Positions 1 to 8,497 are shown, counted from the stretch's first letter. The stretch is DNA of 64,000 nucleotides from Ruegeria lacuscaerulensis (GCF_013031245.1 NZ_WPZL01000008.1:1-64000); one strand, 5' to 3'. Notes: generated by a model not told the origin, from the sequence alone. Translations and numbers: made by a program.

Positions 1-46
1 GCATCTGCAGAACCTTAACAAAAGCCTCTTCCGTCGTCATTCTCAT
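1..46 (-). CDS. xsc: sulfoacetaldehyde acetyltransferase, N-terminal 15 codons only
   Basis: Only the first 15 codons are inside the window; they read MRMTTEEAFVKVLQM. This matches my memory of the N-terminus of Xsc, the thiamine-diphosphate enzyme that converts sulfoacetaldehyde and phosphate to acetyl phosphate and sulfite. A purine-rich AAGGAAA lies about 8 bases upstream of the start. An in-frame ATG two codons later is an alternative start. The gene follows tauY by 40 bases on the same strand, as expected for the step after taurine dehydrogenase. The identification depends on a very short peptide plus context. Confidence 0.7.
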   Translation of the reverse strand, partial: MRMTTEEAFVKVLQM

Positions 47-86
47 CTGAGTGTTTCCTTTTATGGGCCACTAAGGCCTTGGTAAA

Positions 87-1490
87 TTACAGTATTTCGT
101 CCTTGAGGTAGTAGCCAACATAGGCTACGCGCTGACCCAGTCGCCGGAACGGAGTCAGGATGCCGTGGCTGGGCAGAGGCGACGTGAAGATCGGCAAATC
201 AAACGCCTTGTCCTTCTGCCCCGCAACCAATTGCGCCATGCGGCGCCCGGCCTGGGCCGAATACATAACGCCGTTGCCGCCATAGCCCATGGCGTAGAAT
301 ACGCTCTGATCCGGGTCCGGCCGGAAGATACGCGGCATCATGTCATGGCTGACATCTACCCAACCCCACCAGGAGTAATCAAGGTTGATATCTTCCAGCG
401 CCGGGAATTTCCGGGCCAGTCCCTTTTTCAGCATTTCCAGATGCTTGTCATTCTCGGCGTCCCGTCCGGTCACTGCACTGCGGCTACCGATCTGCATCCG
501 GTTGTCTGGCAGCAGGCGGTAATAGTGCCGCAGCGTGCGCGTATCGGTCAGCGGAGATTTGGTCTGGATGCCGCACTCGTCCAATTCAGATTGGGTCAAG
601 GGCCGGGTGACCATCGAGTTTGACAGGATAGGCATCAGGCGATGCTTGGTCCGGTTGCTCAGCCCGGGCGGTGTATACCCGGCTGTTGCCAGCGCCACAG
701 ACTTGGCGCGCACAGTCCCACCCGGAGTCCGAACGTGGTGCACGCCGTTTTTGGTCTCCCACCCCATCACCGGGCTGCCGGTATGGATTTTCACACCCAG
801 CCGGCGTGCCATGTTGACATAGCCAAAGGCCAGTTTGCCGGCGTGAATGCAGGTACCGTCGGGCTCCCACATGGCACCTGCCGCCTCCATGTCGCGCACG
901 TGGCTTTCGTGCAGTTCATCGCGGTTGATGATGCGCGAGCCATAGCCAAACACGTCGTTCAGCAGCTTGCTCTCTTTCTTGAGCGACGGCATGACCTTGT
1001 CCCGATGGGCAATGTAGTAATGCCCCCCCGGCTGCGGATCGCAGTCGATATCATCCGACGCAATCAGGGCATTGAACAGCTCAAATGCTTCGGTCACTTC
1101 GGAGTGCATGCCTTTGGCGACGTCAACGCCCCACCGTTCGATCCACTGTGACCGCTTCAGCCGCCCGGACGAGATTTGGGCCTGCCCGCCGTTGCGGGTC
1201 GAACAGCCCCAGGCCACGGTGTTCGCTTCCAGAACAACGGCTTGAATACCGTGTTCCTTGGCAAGATGAATGGCGGTCGACAGACCGGTATAACCCGATC
1301 CGACAACAACGACTTCCGCATCCATATCGCCGGACACGGGACCATCATCCGCAGGTGGTTCGCCAGCGGTGCCAATCCAGTAAGTTGGCGCGTGATCACG
1401 GTTGTGACCCGGACCGGCATCAATGATGGGATCATACTTGGGATCATAGCTGGCCTTGGGCCAGTGACGCGGGATGCTGTTATCCACCAT
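87..1490 (-). CDS. tauY: taurine dehydrogenase large subunit, FAD-dependent oxidoreductase
   Basis: This 467-residue DAO-family flavoprotein would oxidatively deaminate taurine to sulfoacetaldehyde and ammonia, passing electrons to the respiratory chain. An N-terminal extension of about 55 residues precedes the Rossmann dinucleotide motif VVVVGSGYTGLSTAIHLA (near residue 60). A C-terminal stretch GYGGNGVMYSAQAGRRMA (near residue 405) is typical of the flavin-closing segment of DAO enzymes. By sequence alone it resembles gamma-glutamylputrescine and other amine oxidases. The taurine assignment comes from the neighbours: a small NTF2-like subunit (tauX) 37 bases upstream, a TRAP transporter, and xsc directly downstream, the arrangement known for TauXY in Rhodobacter and Paracoccus. 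Confidence 0.8.
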   Translation of the reverse strand: MVDNSIPRHWPKASYDPKYDPIIDAGPGHNRDHAPTYWIGTAGEPPADDGPVSGDMDAEVVVVGSGYTGLSTAIHLAKEHGIQAVVLEANTVAWGCSTRNGGQAQISSGRLKRSQWIERWGVDVAKGMHSEVTEAFELFNALIASDDIDCDPQPGGHYYIAHRDKVMPSLKKESKLLNDVFGYGSRIINRDELHESHVRDMEAAGAMWEPDGTCIHAGKLAFGYVNMARRLGVKIHTGSPVMGWETKNGVHHVRTPGGTVRAKSVALATAGYTPPGLSNRTKHRLMPILSNSMVTRPLTQSELDECGIQTKSPLTDTRTLRHYYRLLPDNRMQIGSRSAVTGRDAENDKHLEMLKKGLARKFPALEDINLDYSWWGWVDVSHDMMPRIFRPDPDQSVFYAMGYGGNGVMYSAQAGRRMAQLVAGQKDKAFDLPIFTSPLPSHGILTPFRRLGQRVAYVGYYLKDEIL

Positions 1491-1527
1491 TCTAGTTTGT
1501 CTCCGAAGCTGCGCGCAGGGCGGCGGA

Positions 1528-1914
1528 TCAGGCTTTGAACATCGGGCGCGTCTTGCGAAGCGCCTGTTTCACGACAATTTTTCCGTCACGCACTGTGAAC
1601 AGATCGGCACCTTCGGCCTCGATCCGCATGCCGTTGGCATCGGTGCCGGAAAATGTCCATTCCGATACGGCGCGGTTACCGTGTACGAAGTGGCTGTGGT
1701 GATCCCAATGCGCGTCCTTCATGCCAGCCCATACGCCCGAAAAGGCAGCAGCGATGGCTATTGCACCTTCGACCTTGTTACCATATTTCTCGTCACCAGC
1801 GACCGTGTAAAATACGCAGTCATCGGCGAAATGGGTCATCACACCGTCAATGTCGTGACGGTTGAACGCGTCGAACGTATCGGCGAGGTCCTGCGCGGTC
1901 AGGGTTTTGCTCAT
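1528..1914 (-). CDS. tauX: taurine dehydrogenase small subunit, NTF2/SnoaL-like
   Basis: The 128-residue protein starts MSKTLTAQDLADTFDAFNRH and has the compact NTF2-like pattern (FNRHDIDGVMTHFADDCVFY near the N-terminus, VHGNRAVSEWTFSGTDANGM in the middle). I chose the ATG at 1914 because AAGGAAAA lies just upstream; a TTG at 1932 would add only a lysine-rich leader. It lies between a universal stress protein gene and tauY, as the small subunit of taurine dehydrogenase does in related bacteria. Alone it would only be called an NTF2-family protein. Its exact role in the complex cannot be seen from sequence. Confidence 0.75.
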   Translation of the reverse strand: MSKTLTAQDLADTFDAFNRHDIDGVMTHFADDCVFYTVAGDEKYGNKVEGAIAIAAAFSGVWAGMKDAHWDHHSHFVHGNRAVSEWTFSGTDANGMRIEAEGADLFTVRDGKIVVKQALRKTRPMFKA

Positions 1915-1940
1915 TTTGTTTTTCCTTTTCAATAGAGGTG

Positions 1941-2435
1941 TTACGCTTCGTCCGGGTTCGGAACGATCAGTGTCGGGATCTTGGATCGCCGCAAAACGCG
2001 TTTGGCGACGGTGCCGAGGAATGTGTGGGAAAAGCCGTGGTCGTGTGCGCCCAGCACGATCAGATCACAGCCCAGTTCCACCGAACGGCGCAGGATCACT
2101 TCGGCAGGGTGGCCATCGGTGACCTCGACCGAAGTCACTTGCTCGCGGATTTTGGCGTCACCGCCTTCGAAACGCGCCCAGAACTTGGCCTGCCGCTCGG
2201 CCAGAACCTTGCGTACCATCTCGTGGCGACGCGACAGCGCCGTTTTGCGGGTTTCCTCGTTCAGGATGAACATTTCCATCGTGATCTTGGCGTCGTCCGA
2301 GATCGGCTCATTCACGTGCAAGACATGAATTTGCGCTTTGGTCGCCTGCGCGATGCTGGCGGCATGACGCAGGGCGTGGGACGAGTTCGCCGACAGGTCG
2401 GTGGCAAACAGGATGTTGGTGACCAGTTGTTTCAT
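1941..2435 (-). CDS. universal stress protein (UspA family)
   Basis: A 164-residue UspA-fold protein. The N-terminus ILFATDLSANSSHALRHAAS is the usual beta1-alpha1 segment, and the C-terminal part contains LIVLGAHDHGFSHTFLGTVA, the ATP-binding G-x2-G-x9-G-(S/T) type region, although the spacing looks altered. The start at 2435 has AAAGGATG upstream and leaves a 17-base gap from tauM. Usp genes are often found directly after the DctM subunit of TRAP transporters, and structural work on TeaD (ectoine TRAP system) suggests that such proteins tune the transporter. Here it probably does the same for taurine uptake; that is inference. Confidence 0.85.
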   Translation of the reverse strand: MKQLVTNILFATDLSANSSHALRHAASIAQATKAQIHVLHVNEPISDDAKITMEMFILNEETRKTALSRRHEMVRKVLAERQAKFWARFEGGDAKIREQVTSVEVTDGHPAEVILRRSVELGCDLIVLGAHDHGFSHTFLGTVAKRVLRRSKIPTLIVPNPDEA

Positions 2436-2452
2436 GTCGTCATCCTTTCCGG

Positions 2453-3793
2453 TCAGTAGCCCAGCAGCCGTGGAAGCCACAGCGACAGTTCAGGGAAGAA
2501 GGCAATTATGAAGATCGCGGCCGTATTGGCGGCAGCGAACGGCAGCGCCCGCAGCGAGATCTGTTCGATCGAGATGTTCGAAATACCCGAAGCGATGAAC
2601 AGGTTTTCACCCAGCGGCGGCGTCTGGAAGCCGATGCCCAGCGTACAGACCATCACAACACCAAAGTGGATCGGGTCAATGCCCACCGAATAGGCCACCG
2701 GCAGCATCACCGGAACAAGGATCAGGATCGTGGCTAGCGTCTCCATGAACATGCCGACAAACAGCAGGAAGAAGATGATCAGCGCCCAGATCACATAGAG
2801 GTTGTCGGTAAAGCTGAGCATCGAATCCGCAATAATCGCCGGGATCTGGTTTTCCACCAGCAGACGGCCGAATACGGTTGCGGTAAACAGGATCAGCAGC
2901 ACGCGGCCGGTCAGCCAGGTAGTTGCCTCGAGCGACTGGAACAGGGTCTGCCACGTCAGTTCGCGGTAGATCACCACACCCACGACCAGCGTGTAGAAGA
3001 TCGCGACGATGGCGGCCTCGGTCGGAGTGAAAAAACCGGTGTAGATACCACCCAGGATGACGAGAGGAGCCATCAGGGACCAGAAGCCACGATACATCTC
3101 GCAGAACACATTGCGGATGGACCAACCGTCGGCCGAGCCCTTGTAGCCGCGCTTTTTCGACATGAAAAAGTTCAGAATCAGAAGGCTGGTGGCAATCAGA
3201 AACGCCGGAACAAAGCCTGCGATGAACAGTTTCGAGATCGAGACGGACTGAAAGATGCCGAATTTCTCGACCGCTTCCGGTGGAGGTGCCATGCCGAGCG
3301 CGGCAATGCCAAAGATCACCATCGGGATGGAGGGAGGAATAATAATCCCGAGGCCGCCAGAGGACGCAGTGATTGCCGAGGCATAGCCGCGCTCATATCC
3401 GCGGTTGATCATTGCCGGGATCATCAGCATCCCCACCGCCGCGGTCGTTGCCGGGCCCGAGCCCGAGATGGCACCAAAGAACAGACAGGCCATGACAGTC
3501 GCCGCCGAGATACCACCGGTGAATGGGCCAGCCAGGCTTTCAGCGACGTTAATCAGCCGTTTTGAGATACCGGCGGCCTCCATCAAAGCCCCAGCAAGGA
3601 TAAAGGCGGGCAGCGCCATCAGCGGGAATGCACCCACCGAGGTAAAGGCGATCTGCACAAATTTTATTGGGTTTTCGCCCAGGTACAGGAACGAAAACAG
3701 CGATGCGACACCCAGCGCCACAGTGATCGGCGCGCCGATCAGCAGCAAAAGCAGGAATGATCCAAACAGGATTGTGACGATTTCGGATTCCAT
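2453..3793 (-). CDS. tauM: TRAP transporter large permease, DctM family (taurine)
   Basis: The 446-residue protein is hydrophobic throughout, with about 12 predicted membrane segments. It carries hallmark DctM stretches such as GAISGSGPATTAAVGMLMIP and GLGIIIPPSIPMVIFGI. It would be the sodium-driven permease subunit. The gene follows tauL by 17 bases. The substrate assignment to taurine comes from tauX, tauY and xsc downstream in the same transcription unit; the sequence of the permease does not show its substrate. Confidence 0.85.
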   Translation of the reverse strand: MESEIVTILFGSFLLLLLIGAPITVALGVASLFSFLYLGENPIKFVQIAFTSVGAFPLMALPAFILAGALMEAAGISKRLINVAESLAGPFTGGISAATVMACLFFGAISGSGPATTAAVGMLMIPAMINRGYERGYASAITASSGGLGIIIPPSIPMVIFGIAALGMAPPPEAVEKFGIFQSVSISKLFIAGFVPAFLIATSLLILNFFMSKKRGYKGSADGWSIRNVFCEMYRGFWSLMAPLVILGGIYTGFFTPTEAAIVAIFYTLVVGVVIYRELTWQTLFQSLEATTWLTGRVLLILFTATVFGRLLVENQIPAIIADSMLSFTDNLYVIWALIIFFLLFVGMFMETLATILILVPVMLPVAYSVGIDPIHFGVVMVCTLGIGFQTPPLGENLFIASGISNISIEQISLRALPFAAANTAAIFIIAFFPELSLWLPRLLGY

Positions 3794-3810
3794 GATGTAT
3801 CCCCCTGCCC

Positions 3811-4347
3811 TTAGGTGTTCTTGGCCGCATCGGTGGCGGCTTTGATTTCGTCGAGGTCGATCTGATCCGGGTCAGAAATGTCTTCACCCTTGATCAGGCG
3901 GCGATAGTTCACCTGAATTATGCGGAAGGTCATCAGCGCAAAGGCGATGGGCAGCACCATGTAGATGTACTTCATCTCGATACCCAAGGTCTGGGACTTC
4001 CAGAACTTGTTCATCTTGTTGAAAACAAAATCTGTCGCCAGGTAGAGAAAGTAGACATTGAAGAAGAGCCAGAAGAGATCGGCAAAGGCTTCGATGTACT
4101 TGATCGCGCCGTCAGGCAGGAACTTGAATTGGAATGTCACGCGGTTATGCGCGCCCTTCAGAGCAGCGTAACTGGCGCCAAAATAGACGAACCAGACGAA
4201 CATGTAGACCGAGAGCTCCTCGATCCAGCTGAACGAAAAGCCAAAGACTTCGCGCGCGATGATCTGCACGAATAAAAGGCAGACGAAACCGGAAAGCAAT
4301 ATCCGGCATATGACACTTTCTATATTGTCCAGAAACTTCCAGAACAT
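3811..4347 (-). CDS. tauL: TRAP transporter small permease, DctQ family (taurine)
   Basis: A 178-residue four-helix membrane protein beginning MFWKFLDNIESVICRILLSG. The motif SFSWIEELSVYMFVWFVYFG (near residue 38) is the conserved DctQ segment. It lies between the solute-binding protein gene and the large permease gene, with gaps of 67 and 17 bases. The C-terminal tail is charged and cytoplasmic. Together with the DctM protein it would form the membrane part of the transporter. Confidence 0.83.
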   Translation of the reverse strand: MFWKFLDNIESVICRILLSGFVCLLFVQIIAREVFGFSFSWIEELSVYMFVWFVYFGASYAALKGAHNRVTFQFKFLPDGAIKYIEAFADLFWLFFNVYFLYLATDFVFNKMNKFWKSQTLGIEMKYIYMVLPIAFALMTFRIIQVNYRRLIKGEDISDPDQIDLDEIKAATDAAKNT

Positions 4348-4414
4348 GTGGTTTCACTCCTCCCTGAGATGAGAAGAGCGCCGTGGCGCTCTTCCCTGTA
4401 TCGCTCTGCGGCGA

Positions 4415-5431
4415 TTACTGCTGGACCGGGTCGCGGCCGATGGCTTCGAGAACTGCGTTCATCTTTTCAACGCCACCGATGGACTCGTAAAACTGCGGCC
4501 ATACTGCACCTGTCGCCAGTTCGATGAATTCGGCCTCGTCGTTCTCGGGATCGACGATTTCCATGCCCTTGGCGACCAGTTCTTCCTTGATCGCTGCTTC
4601 GGAGTCGCGCAGGAACTGGGCTGATTTCTGGGTCGCTTCCTGACCCGCTTCCAGGATCATCTGCTGCTCTTCTTCACTCAGGCTCTGGAACACGGCCTCG
4701 GAAATGATCAGCGGTTCGATCGAGAAGATGTAACGCAGGTTCGTGACGTGATCCTGAACCTCGTAGAACTTCATCGCGTTGATGGTCATGTACGGGTTGT
4801 CCTGACCGTCAACAACTTTGGTTTGCAGACCGGTGAAGGTTTCCGACCAGGCCATCGGGGTCGGGTTGATGCCCCAGGACTTATAGGTTTCGATCATGAT
4901 CTCGTTCTTGGGAACGCGGATGACCAGATCTTGCAGATCGGCAACCGAAGTCACCGGTTTCTTGGAGTTGGTCAGACGGCGGAAGCCGGTATAGGTCCAC
5001 GCGATGATGCGAACACCTGCGTCACGGATGGTGTTTTCCGTCAACTCCTGACCGATCGGACCTTGGGTCAGAGTTTCGGCGTCTTCCAGGCTGAGGATGA
5101 CGTAAGGCAGGGTGAAAACACCCACCGACGGCGAGAAAGGTGTGACGTTGTTGATCGCCAGTAGCGACATGTCCAGCGTGCCGATGGCCGCTTCGTTCAC
5201 GGTATCCTGCTCGGATCCCAGCTGACCGTTCAGAAACAGGGTGCCGGTGTGCTCGCCGCCCGACTTCGCCTCCAGCGCTTCGACAAAGAATTTGCCGGTC
5301 GCTTCCTGCGGGCTGCCGGCACTATCGCCAACTGCAATTTTGAAATTCTTCGCGTCAGCTGCGCCTGCGACCATCAGTGCTGCCACGGATACAGCAGCGC
5401 TGAAGGTGCCAAGCTTCTTGAAAAATGACAT
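4415..5431 (-). CDS. tauK: TRAP transporter solute-binding protein, DctP family (taurine)
   Basis: A 338-residue periplasmic binding protein. I chose the ATG at 5431 because GGGAGGAAAT precedes it at good distance and because it gives a clean signal peptide (MSFFKKLGTFSAAVSVAALM, cleavage after about AGAADA). A longer open frame upstream has no ribosome site. DctP-family features include RVPKNEIMIETYKSWGINPT (near residue 165), around the conserved arginine that binds carboxylate or sulfonate groups. It is the first gene of the operon and is divergent from a LysR regulator. Taurine as ligand is inferred from the downstream genes. Confidence 0.83.
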   Translation of the reverse strand: MSFFKKLGTFSAAVSVAALMVAGAADAKNFKIAVGDSAGSPQEATGKFFVEALEAKSGGEHTGTLFLNGQLGSEQDTVNEAAIGTLDMSLLAINNVTPFSPSVGVFTLPYVILSLEDAETLTQGPIGQELTENTIRDAGVRIIAWTYTGFRRLTNSKKPVTSVADLQDLVIRVPKNEIMIETYKSWGINPTPMAWSETFTGLQTKVVDGQDNPYMTINAMKFYEVQDHVTNLRYIFSIEPLIISEAVFQSLSEEEQQMILEAGQEATQKSAQFLRDSEAAIKEELVAKGMEIVDPENDEAEFIELATGAVWPQFYESIGGVEKMNAVLEAIGRDPVQQ

Positions 5432-5574
5432 GGATTTCCTCCCATTTGTCAGGTTTTCGAGGTGCGCGCTGGCCAGGGGAGAAGTTTGGCCAATCCGATT
5501 CTGCCTCGATCGGGAGAACCTAGCTTGCGAAAAATGTTTCTTCGTTGTTAATCTTTGCGCGAAAGGTTTCATAA
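5432..5574. promoter_or_regulatory. divergent promoter region, tau operon / LysR gene
   Basis: This 143-base interval separates the start of tauK (minus strand) from the start of the LysR gene (plus strand), so both promoters should lie here. Two copies of the palindrome TGGCCA (5470-5475 and 5487-5492) are 17 bases apart, close to two helical turns. They are a plausible but unproven regulator site. LysR proteins commonly bind such divergent intervals. Confidence 0.5.
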
Positions 5575-6513
5575 ATGTCGAACGCCAAAATGCAGCGCGA
5601 AATTCTTGCCACCCGGATCGGCGACACTGACATTCGCCTGTTGCGGATTTTCAAAACAGTTGTCGAAAGTGGTGGGCTCTCGGCAGCCGAAATTGAGCTG
5701 AATATCGGGAAATCAACGATCTCCAAGCACCTTTCCGATCTGGAATTGAGGTTGGAGTTGAAACTGTGCAATCGCGGGCCATCCGGGTTTTCATTAACCG
5801 AAGATGGTGAAAAAGTACTACGCGCAGCCGAAGATCTGTTGATTTCCGTTTCACAGTTTCGAACAGAAGTGAATGAAATCAAGGAACGGATGGCGGGAAC
5901 CATACGGGTGGCTTTGTTCGATCAATGTACCTCGAATCCCGAAGCCCGGTTGGCCTCCGCCATTCACAAGTTCAATGAAGCCGCGCCCGCGGTCCAAATC
6001 GAACTGTCCCTTGAGCCACCTAACGTGATCGAAACAATGGTCATCAGCGGGCATCTGGATATCGGCATCATCGCATTGCACAGGCCGTCCGCCAGCCTTC
6101 ACTACGCGCCAATTTATGGAGAAAACATGTTCCTGTATTGCGGGCAGGAACATCCCCTGTTCGGTCTTTCAAACACCGAGATGAATTCGACGGACTTGCG
6201 CAAGTTCAACTATGCGGGCCTCAGTGTGAATTCTCCCAATCTGATCGTTGGCCAGCAACTGGGCTTTCGACGCGCGGCCAAAGTTCAAAATGAACAGGCC
6301 CTCGCCATTTTGATTCTTTCGGGTCGTTACCTTGGATTTTTGCCCGATCACCTTGCGCAGGAGTTTGTTGACGGCGGCCTCATGAAGAAAGTGAAGCCCG
6401 AAGAAACACAGTATCGAACCAGATTTGCGGCAGTGACCAGAAAGCAACCCGCTCCAACACGTGTGGCCAAACTGTTTCTCAGTGTTCTGCTCAAAGAACA
6501 CGGCGCTTCCTAG
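5575..6513 (+). CDS. LysR-family transcriptional regulator, probable taurine-operon regulator
   Basis: The 312-residue protein has an N-terminal winged helix-turn-helix (about residues 20-80, including GGLSAAEIELNIGKSTISKH and the following LSDLELRLE) and a periplasmic-binding-protein-like effector domain from about residue 105. It is divergent from tauK with a shared promoter interval, the usual position for a local LysR activator. The better known taurine regulator in related bacteria is TauR, a MocR/GntR-type protein with an aminotransferase domain, so a LysR protein here is unusual. Its effector may be taurine or an intermediate, but this is not visible in the sequence. Confidence 0.85.
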   Translation: MSNAKMQREILATRIGDTDIRLLRIFKTVVESGGLSAAEIELNIGKSTISKHLSDLELRLELKLCNRGPSGFSLTEDGEKVLRAAEDLLISVSQFRTEVNEIKERMAGTIRVALFDQCTSNPEARLASAIHKFNEAAPAVQIELSLEPPNVIETMVISGHLDIGIIALHRPSASLHYAPIYGENMFLYCGQEHPLFGLSNTEMNSTDLRKFNYAGLSVNSPNLIVGQQLGFRRAAKVQNEQALAILILSGRYLGFLPDHLAQEFVDGGLMKKVKPEETQYRTRFAAVTRKQPAPTRVAKLFLSVLLKEHGAS

Positions 6514-6610
6514 AAATTCCCGCGCATTCGGGGCAGCAGTTTGAAACCCGGCACGCGGCATGAGAATTCTGAATTCAATGTTCAAGTCAACCGACAGAGA
6601 GCTCAGGCAG

Positions 6611-6638
6611 AAAAGCCGGTTTTCCGCGTCAAAACCGG
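6611..6638 (-). terminator. intrinsic terminator overlapping the stop of the paa operon
   Basis: On the minus strand CCGGTTTT (6638-6631), a seven-base loop, and AAAACCGG (6623-6616) form a perfect 8-base-pair stem followed by CTTTT (6615-6611). The hairpin includes the TGA stop codon (6631-6629) of the last gene of the paaJABCDE operon. The partner gene on the plus strand ends at 6513, so the two transcription units are convergent here. Confidence 0.65.
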
Positions 6639-7399
6639 GTAGAAGGCACAGAAAATCCAAATTTCTTCAGGACTTGCCCTGCTTCGTGGCCCCAGCGCGT
6701 TTGCAGTACATCATTACCATTGCGCCGCAATCCTAGTGCTTTCAGCGTTGTTAGCCTGTCCGGATTGTCGCTGCCGAAAGATACAGCAACACGTGGCCAC
6801 CAGTAATCAACCAAATCCTGCAGAGATGACTTGTTCTGCTGCTCAGCCAGTTTACCCAAACCTTCTTCAGCCAACTCGGCGTGGCGGGCTTCGATCGGCG
6901 CAATCGCGCGGAAAGCATCCGCCAGAGGTTGGTAGGAAACCAGGCTAAACTCGGCCAATTGAACTGCAACTGCGCGACCCATCAGCAAATTCATAACGAC
7001 CGCGTCTGCCCAGCCAAGAATGGGATAGTTGAAGACGGCAAGGCGCATATCGTGCTCAGAGCGTGTTGCGCCAATGTCGGCGTCGCGGTTAAGTCGCGCG
7101 GTCCAGGGGTGATGATTGGCGTAGCGCTGCGTGTCGACACCAAATTCGCCCATGATATCCAGAACGCGACTGGCGTTATCGGTTTTCTCCAATACGATCT
7201 TTGCGGCGGCGATACGCTCTTTGATGCCGGGACCTTCGTTGATGACATCCGCAAAACCCGCTGCCCCCGCAAGCTCGCTGTCCACGAAAGTCGTCATCAA
7301 CTTCATCAATTCGGCGCGATAGCGCGGGGGAACGTTCGACGGGTTGGACAATACGCCACCCTGCTCCAGATACTTTTCGATGCTCATTTCTTCAGGCAT
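6629..7399 (-). CDS. PaaA/PaaC-like phenylacetate catabolism protein, extra copy after paaE
   Basis: A 256-residue protein of the PaaA_PaaC ferritin-like fold. The start at 7399 (MPEEMSIEKYLEQGG) follows GGGGA and lies 10 bases after paaE; a longer upstream open frame overlaps paaE and is not credible. Aligned by eye with the PaaA of this cluster, the first ligand glutamate (HSE in PaaA, DSE here) and the late E-x-x-H (EESFH versus IEARH) remain. The second metal site (QDEAGH in PaaA) reads EKTDNAS, so a glutamate and a histidine are missing. FNYP followed by a tryptophan-alanine-aspartate motif is shared with PaaA. It may be an accessory or structural subunit of the epoxidase, or a paralogue with a changed role. 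Confidence 0.8.
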   Translation of the reverse strand: MPEEMSIEKYLEQGGVLSNPSNVPPRYRAELMKLMTTFVDSELAGAAGFADVINEGPGIKERIAAAKIVLEKTDNASRVLDIMGEFGVDTQRYANHHPWTARLNRDADIGATRSEHDMRLAVFNYPILGWADAVVMNLLMGRAVAVQLAEFSLVSYQPLADAFRAIAPIEARHAELAEEGLGKLAEQQNKSSLQDLVDYWWPRVAVSFGSDNPDRLTTLKALGLRRNGNDVLQTRWGHEAGQVLKKFGFSVPSTRF

Positions 7400-7409
7400 G
7401 ATCCGTCCC

Positions 7410-8486
7410 CTACTGATCGAAGTCGACAACGACATTGTCGGTCCGTGGATAGGACTGGCAAGACAAGACATATCCTTTTTCGACTTCGTAGTCTTCCAGC
7501 GCATGATTGGATTCCATCTCGACCTCGCCCTCCAAAACCATGCAGCGGCAGGTCGAGCAAACGCCCGCCTTGCAGGCGAAGGGCGCATCCATTGCGTTTT
7601 CGAGCGCTGCATCAAGGATGGTGGTATCCTTGGGCATTTCAATGGTCTGTGTCGCACCGTCCAAAGTGATTGCAGCTTTGGTCAGATTGGCGCTTCGGGA
7701 CGCTTCTTTGTTTACGATCTTGCGTTTCAGCCGACCCGGTTGCGCACTTGCAAACAACTCAAACTTTATCTGGCTGTCCTCCAGACCATGAGCGCGTAGC
7801 GCGCTGGCGATACCCAGCATCATCGGCTCCGGGCCACAGATGAAGGCCGCGTCGATGTTCTCGATATCTATCCAACCTGTTCTGAACAGATCGGCGCATT
7901 TTTCTTCTGTTACGAGACCCGTAAAAAGGTCAATCTCCTGAGCGTCACTTTCCAGAACATGGATCACGTTGAAACGGCTCATGAAGGTGTTTTTCAGATC
8001 TTCCAGCTCTTCACGAAACATGATCGTGTTTACGCCCTTGTTTGCATAAACCAATGTAAAGGTGGAATTTGGTTCCTGGCTGAGCGTGGTTTTCAGGATG
8101 GACAGGACCGGCGTGATGCCAGATCCGCCTGCAAAACCAAGATACTGCTTTTCGTTTTCCGCATTCAATTCGGTAAAGAAACCGCCCATTGGGGGCATGG
8201 CCTGGATCGTATCGCCAACTTTCAGATCTTCGTTCGCCCAGGTCGAAAACGCACCGCCATCGACACGCTTGATGCCAACTTGCAGGATGCCATCGTCCTT
8301 GCCCGAGCAGATGGAATAGGACCGGCGCAATTCTTCGCCGTCAAAAGACTGACGGAAAGTCAGATATTGACCCTGCGTGAAGTCGAACGCTTCGTCTGTG
8401 CCGTTGGTGGGCTTGAGGGTCACGACCACCGCGTCGCGTATTGTCCTGCTGATTTCAGTAATTTCCAAATCGTGAAAGCGCGCCAT
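7410..8486 (-). CDS. paaE: 1,2-phenylacetyl-CoA epoxidase, reductase subunit PaaE
   Basis: A 358-residue electron-transfer protein that passes electrons from NADPH to the PaaAC di-iron centre. The N-terminal ferredoxin-reductase part has the FAD motif RRSYSICS (near residue 55). A nucleotide-binding GFAGGSGITPVLSIL follows (near residue 115). The C-terminal plant-type 2Fe-2S ferredoxin carries ACKAGVCSTCRC, about 30 residues before a further cysteine (YVLSCQSYP). I chose the start at 8486 because GGGAGGGACC precedes it. The length fits E. coli PaaE (356). It lies 11 bases after paaD in the paa operon. Confidence 0.95.
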   Translation of the reverse strand: MARFHDLEITEISRTIRDAVVVTLKPTNGTDEAFDFTQGQYLTFRQSFDGEELRRSYSICSGKDDGILQVGIKRVDGGAFSTWANEDLKVGDTIQAMPPMGGFFTELNAENEKQYLGFAGGSGITPVLSILKTTLSQEPNSTFTLVYANKGVNTIMFREELEDLKNTFMSRFNVIHVLESDAQEIDLFTGLVTEEKCADLFRTGWIDIENIDAAFICGPEPMMLGIASALRAHGLEDSQIKFELFASAQPGRLKRKIVNKEASRSANLTKAAITLDGATQTIEMPKDTTILDAALENAMDAPFACKAGVCSTCRCMVLEGEVEMESNHALEDYEVEKGYVLSCQSYPRTDNVVVDFDQ

Positions 8487-8497
8487 GGGTCCCTCCC

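Noticed and set aside
6881..7669. 262-codon open frame on the plus strand
   Set aside because: It is antisense to paaE and the PaaA/C-like gene, without a ribosome site or family motif.
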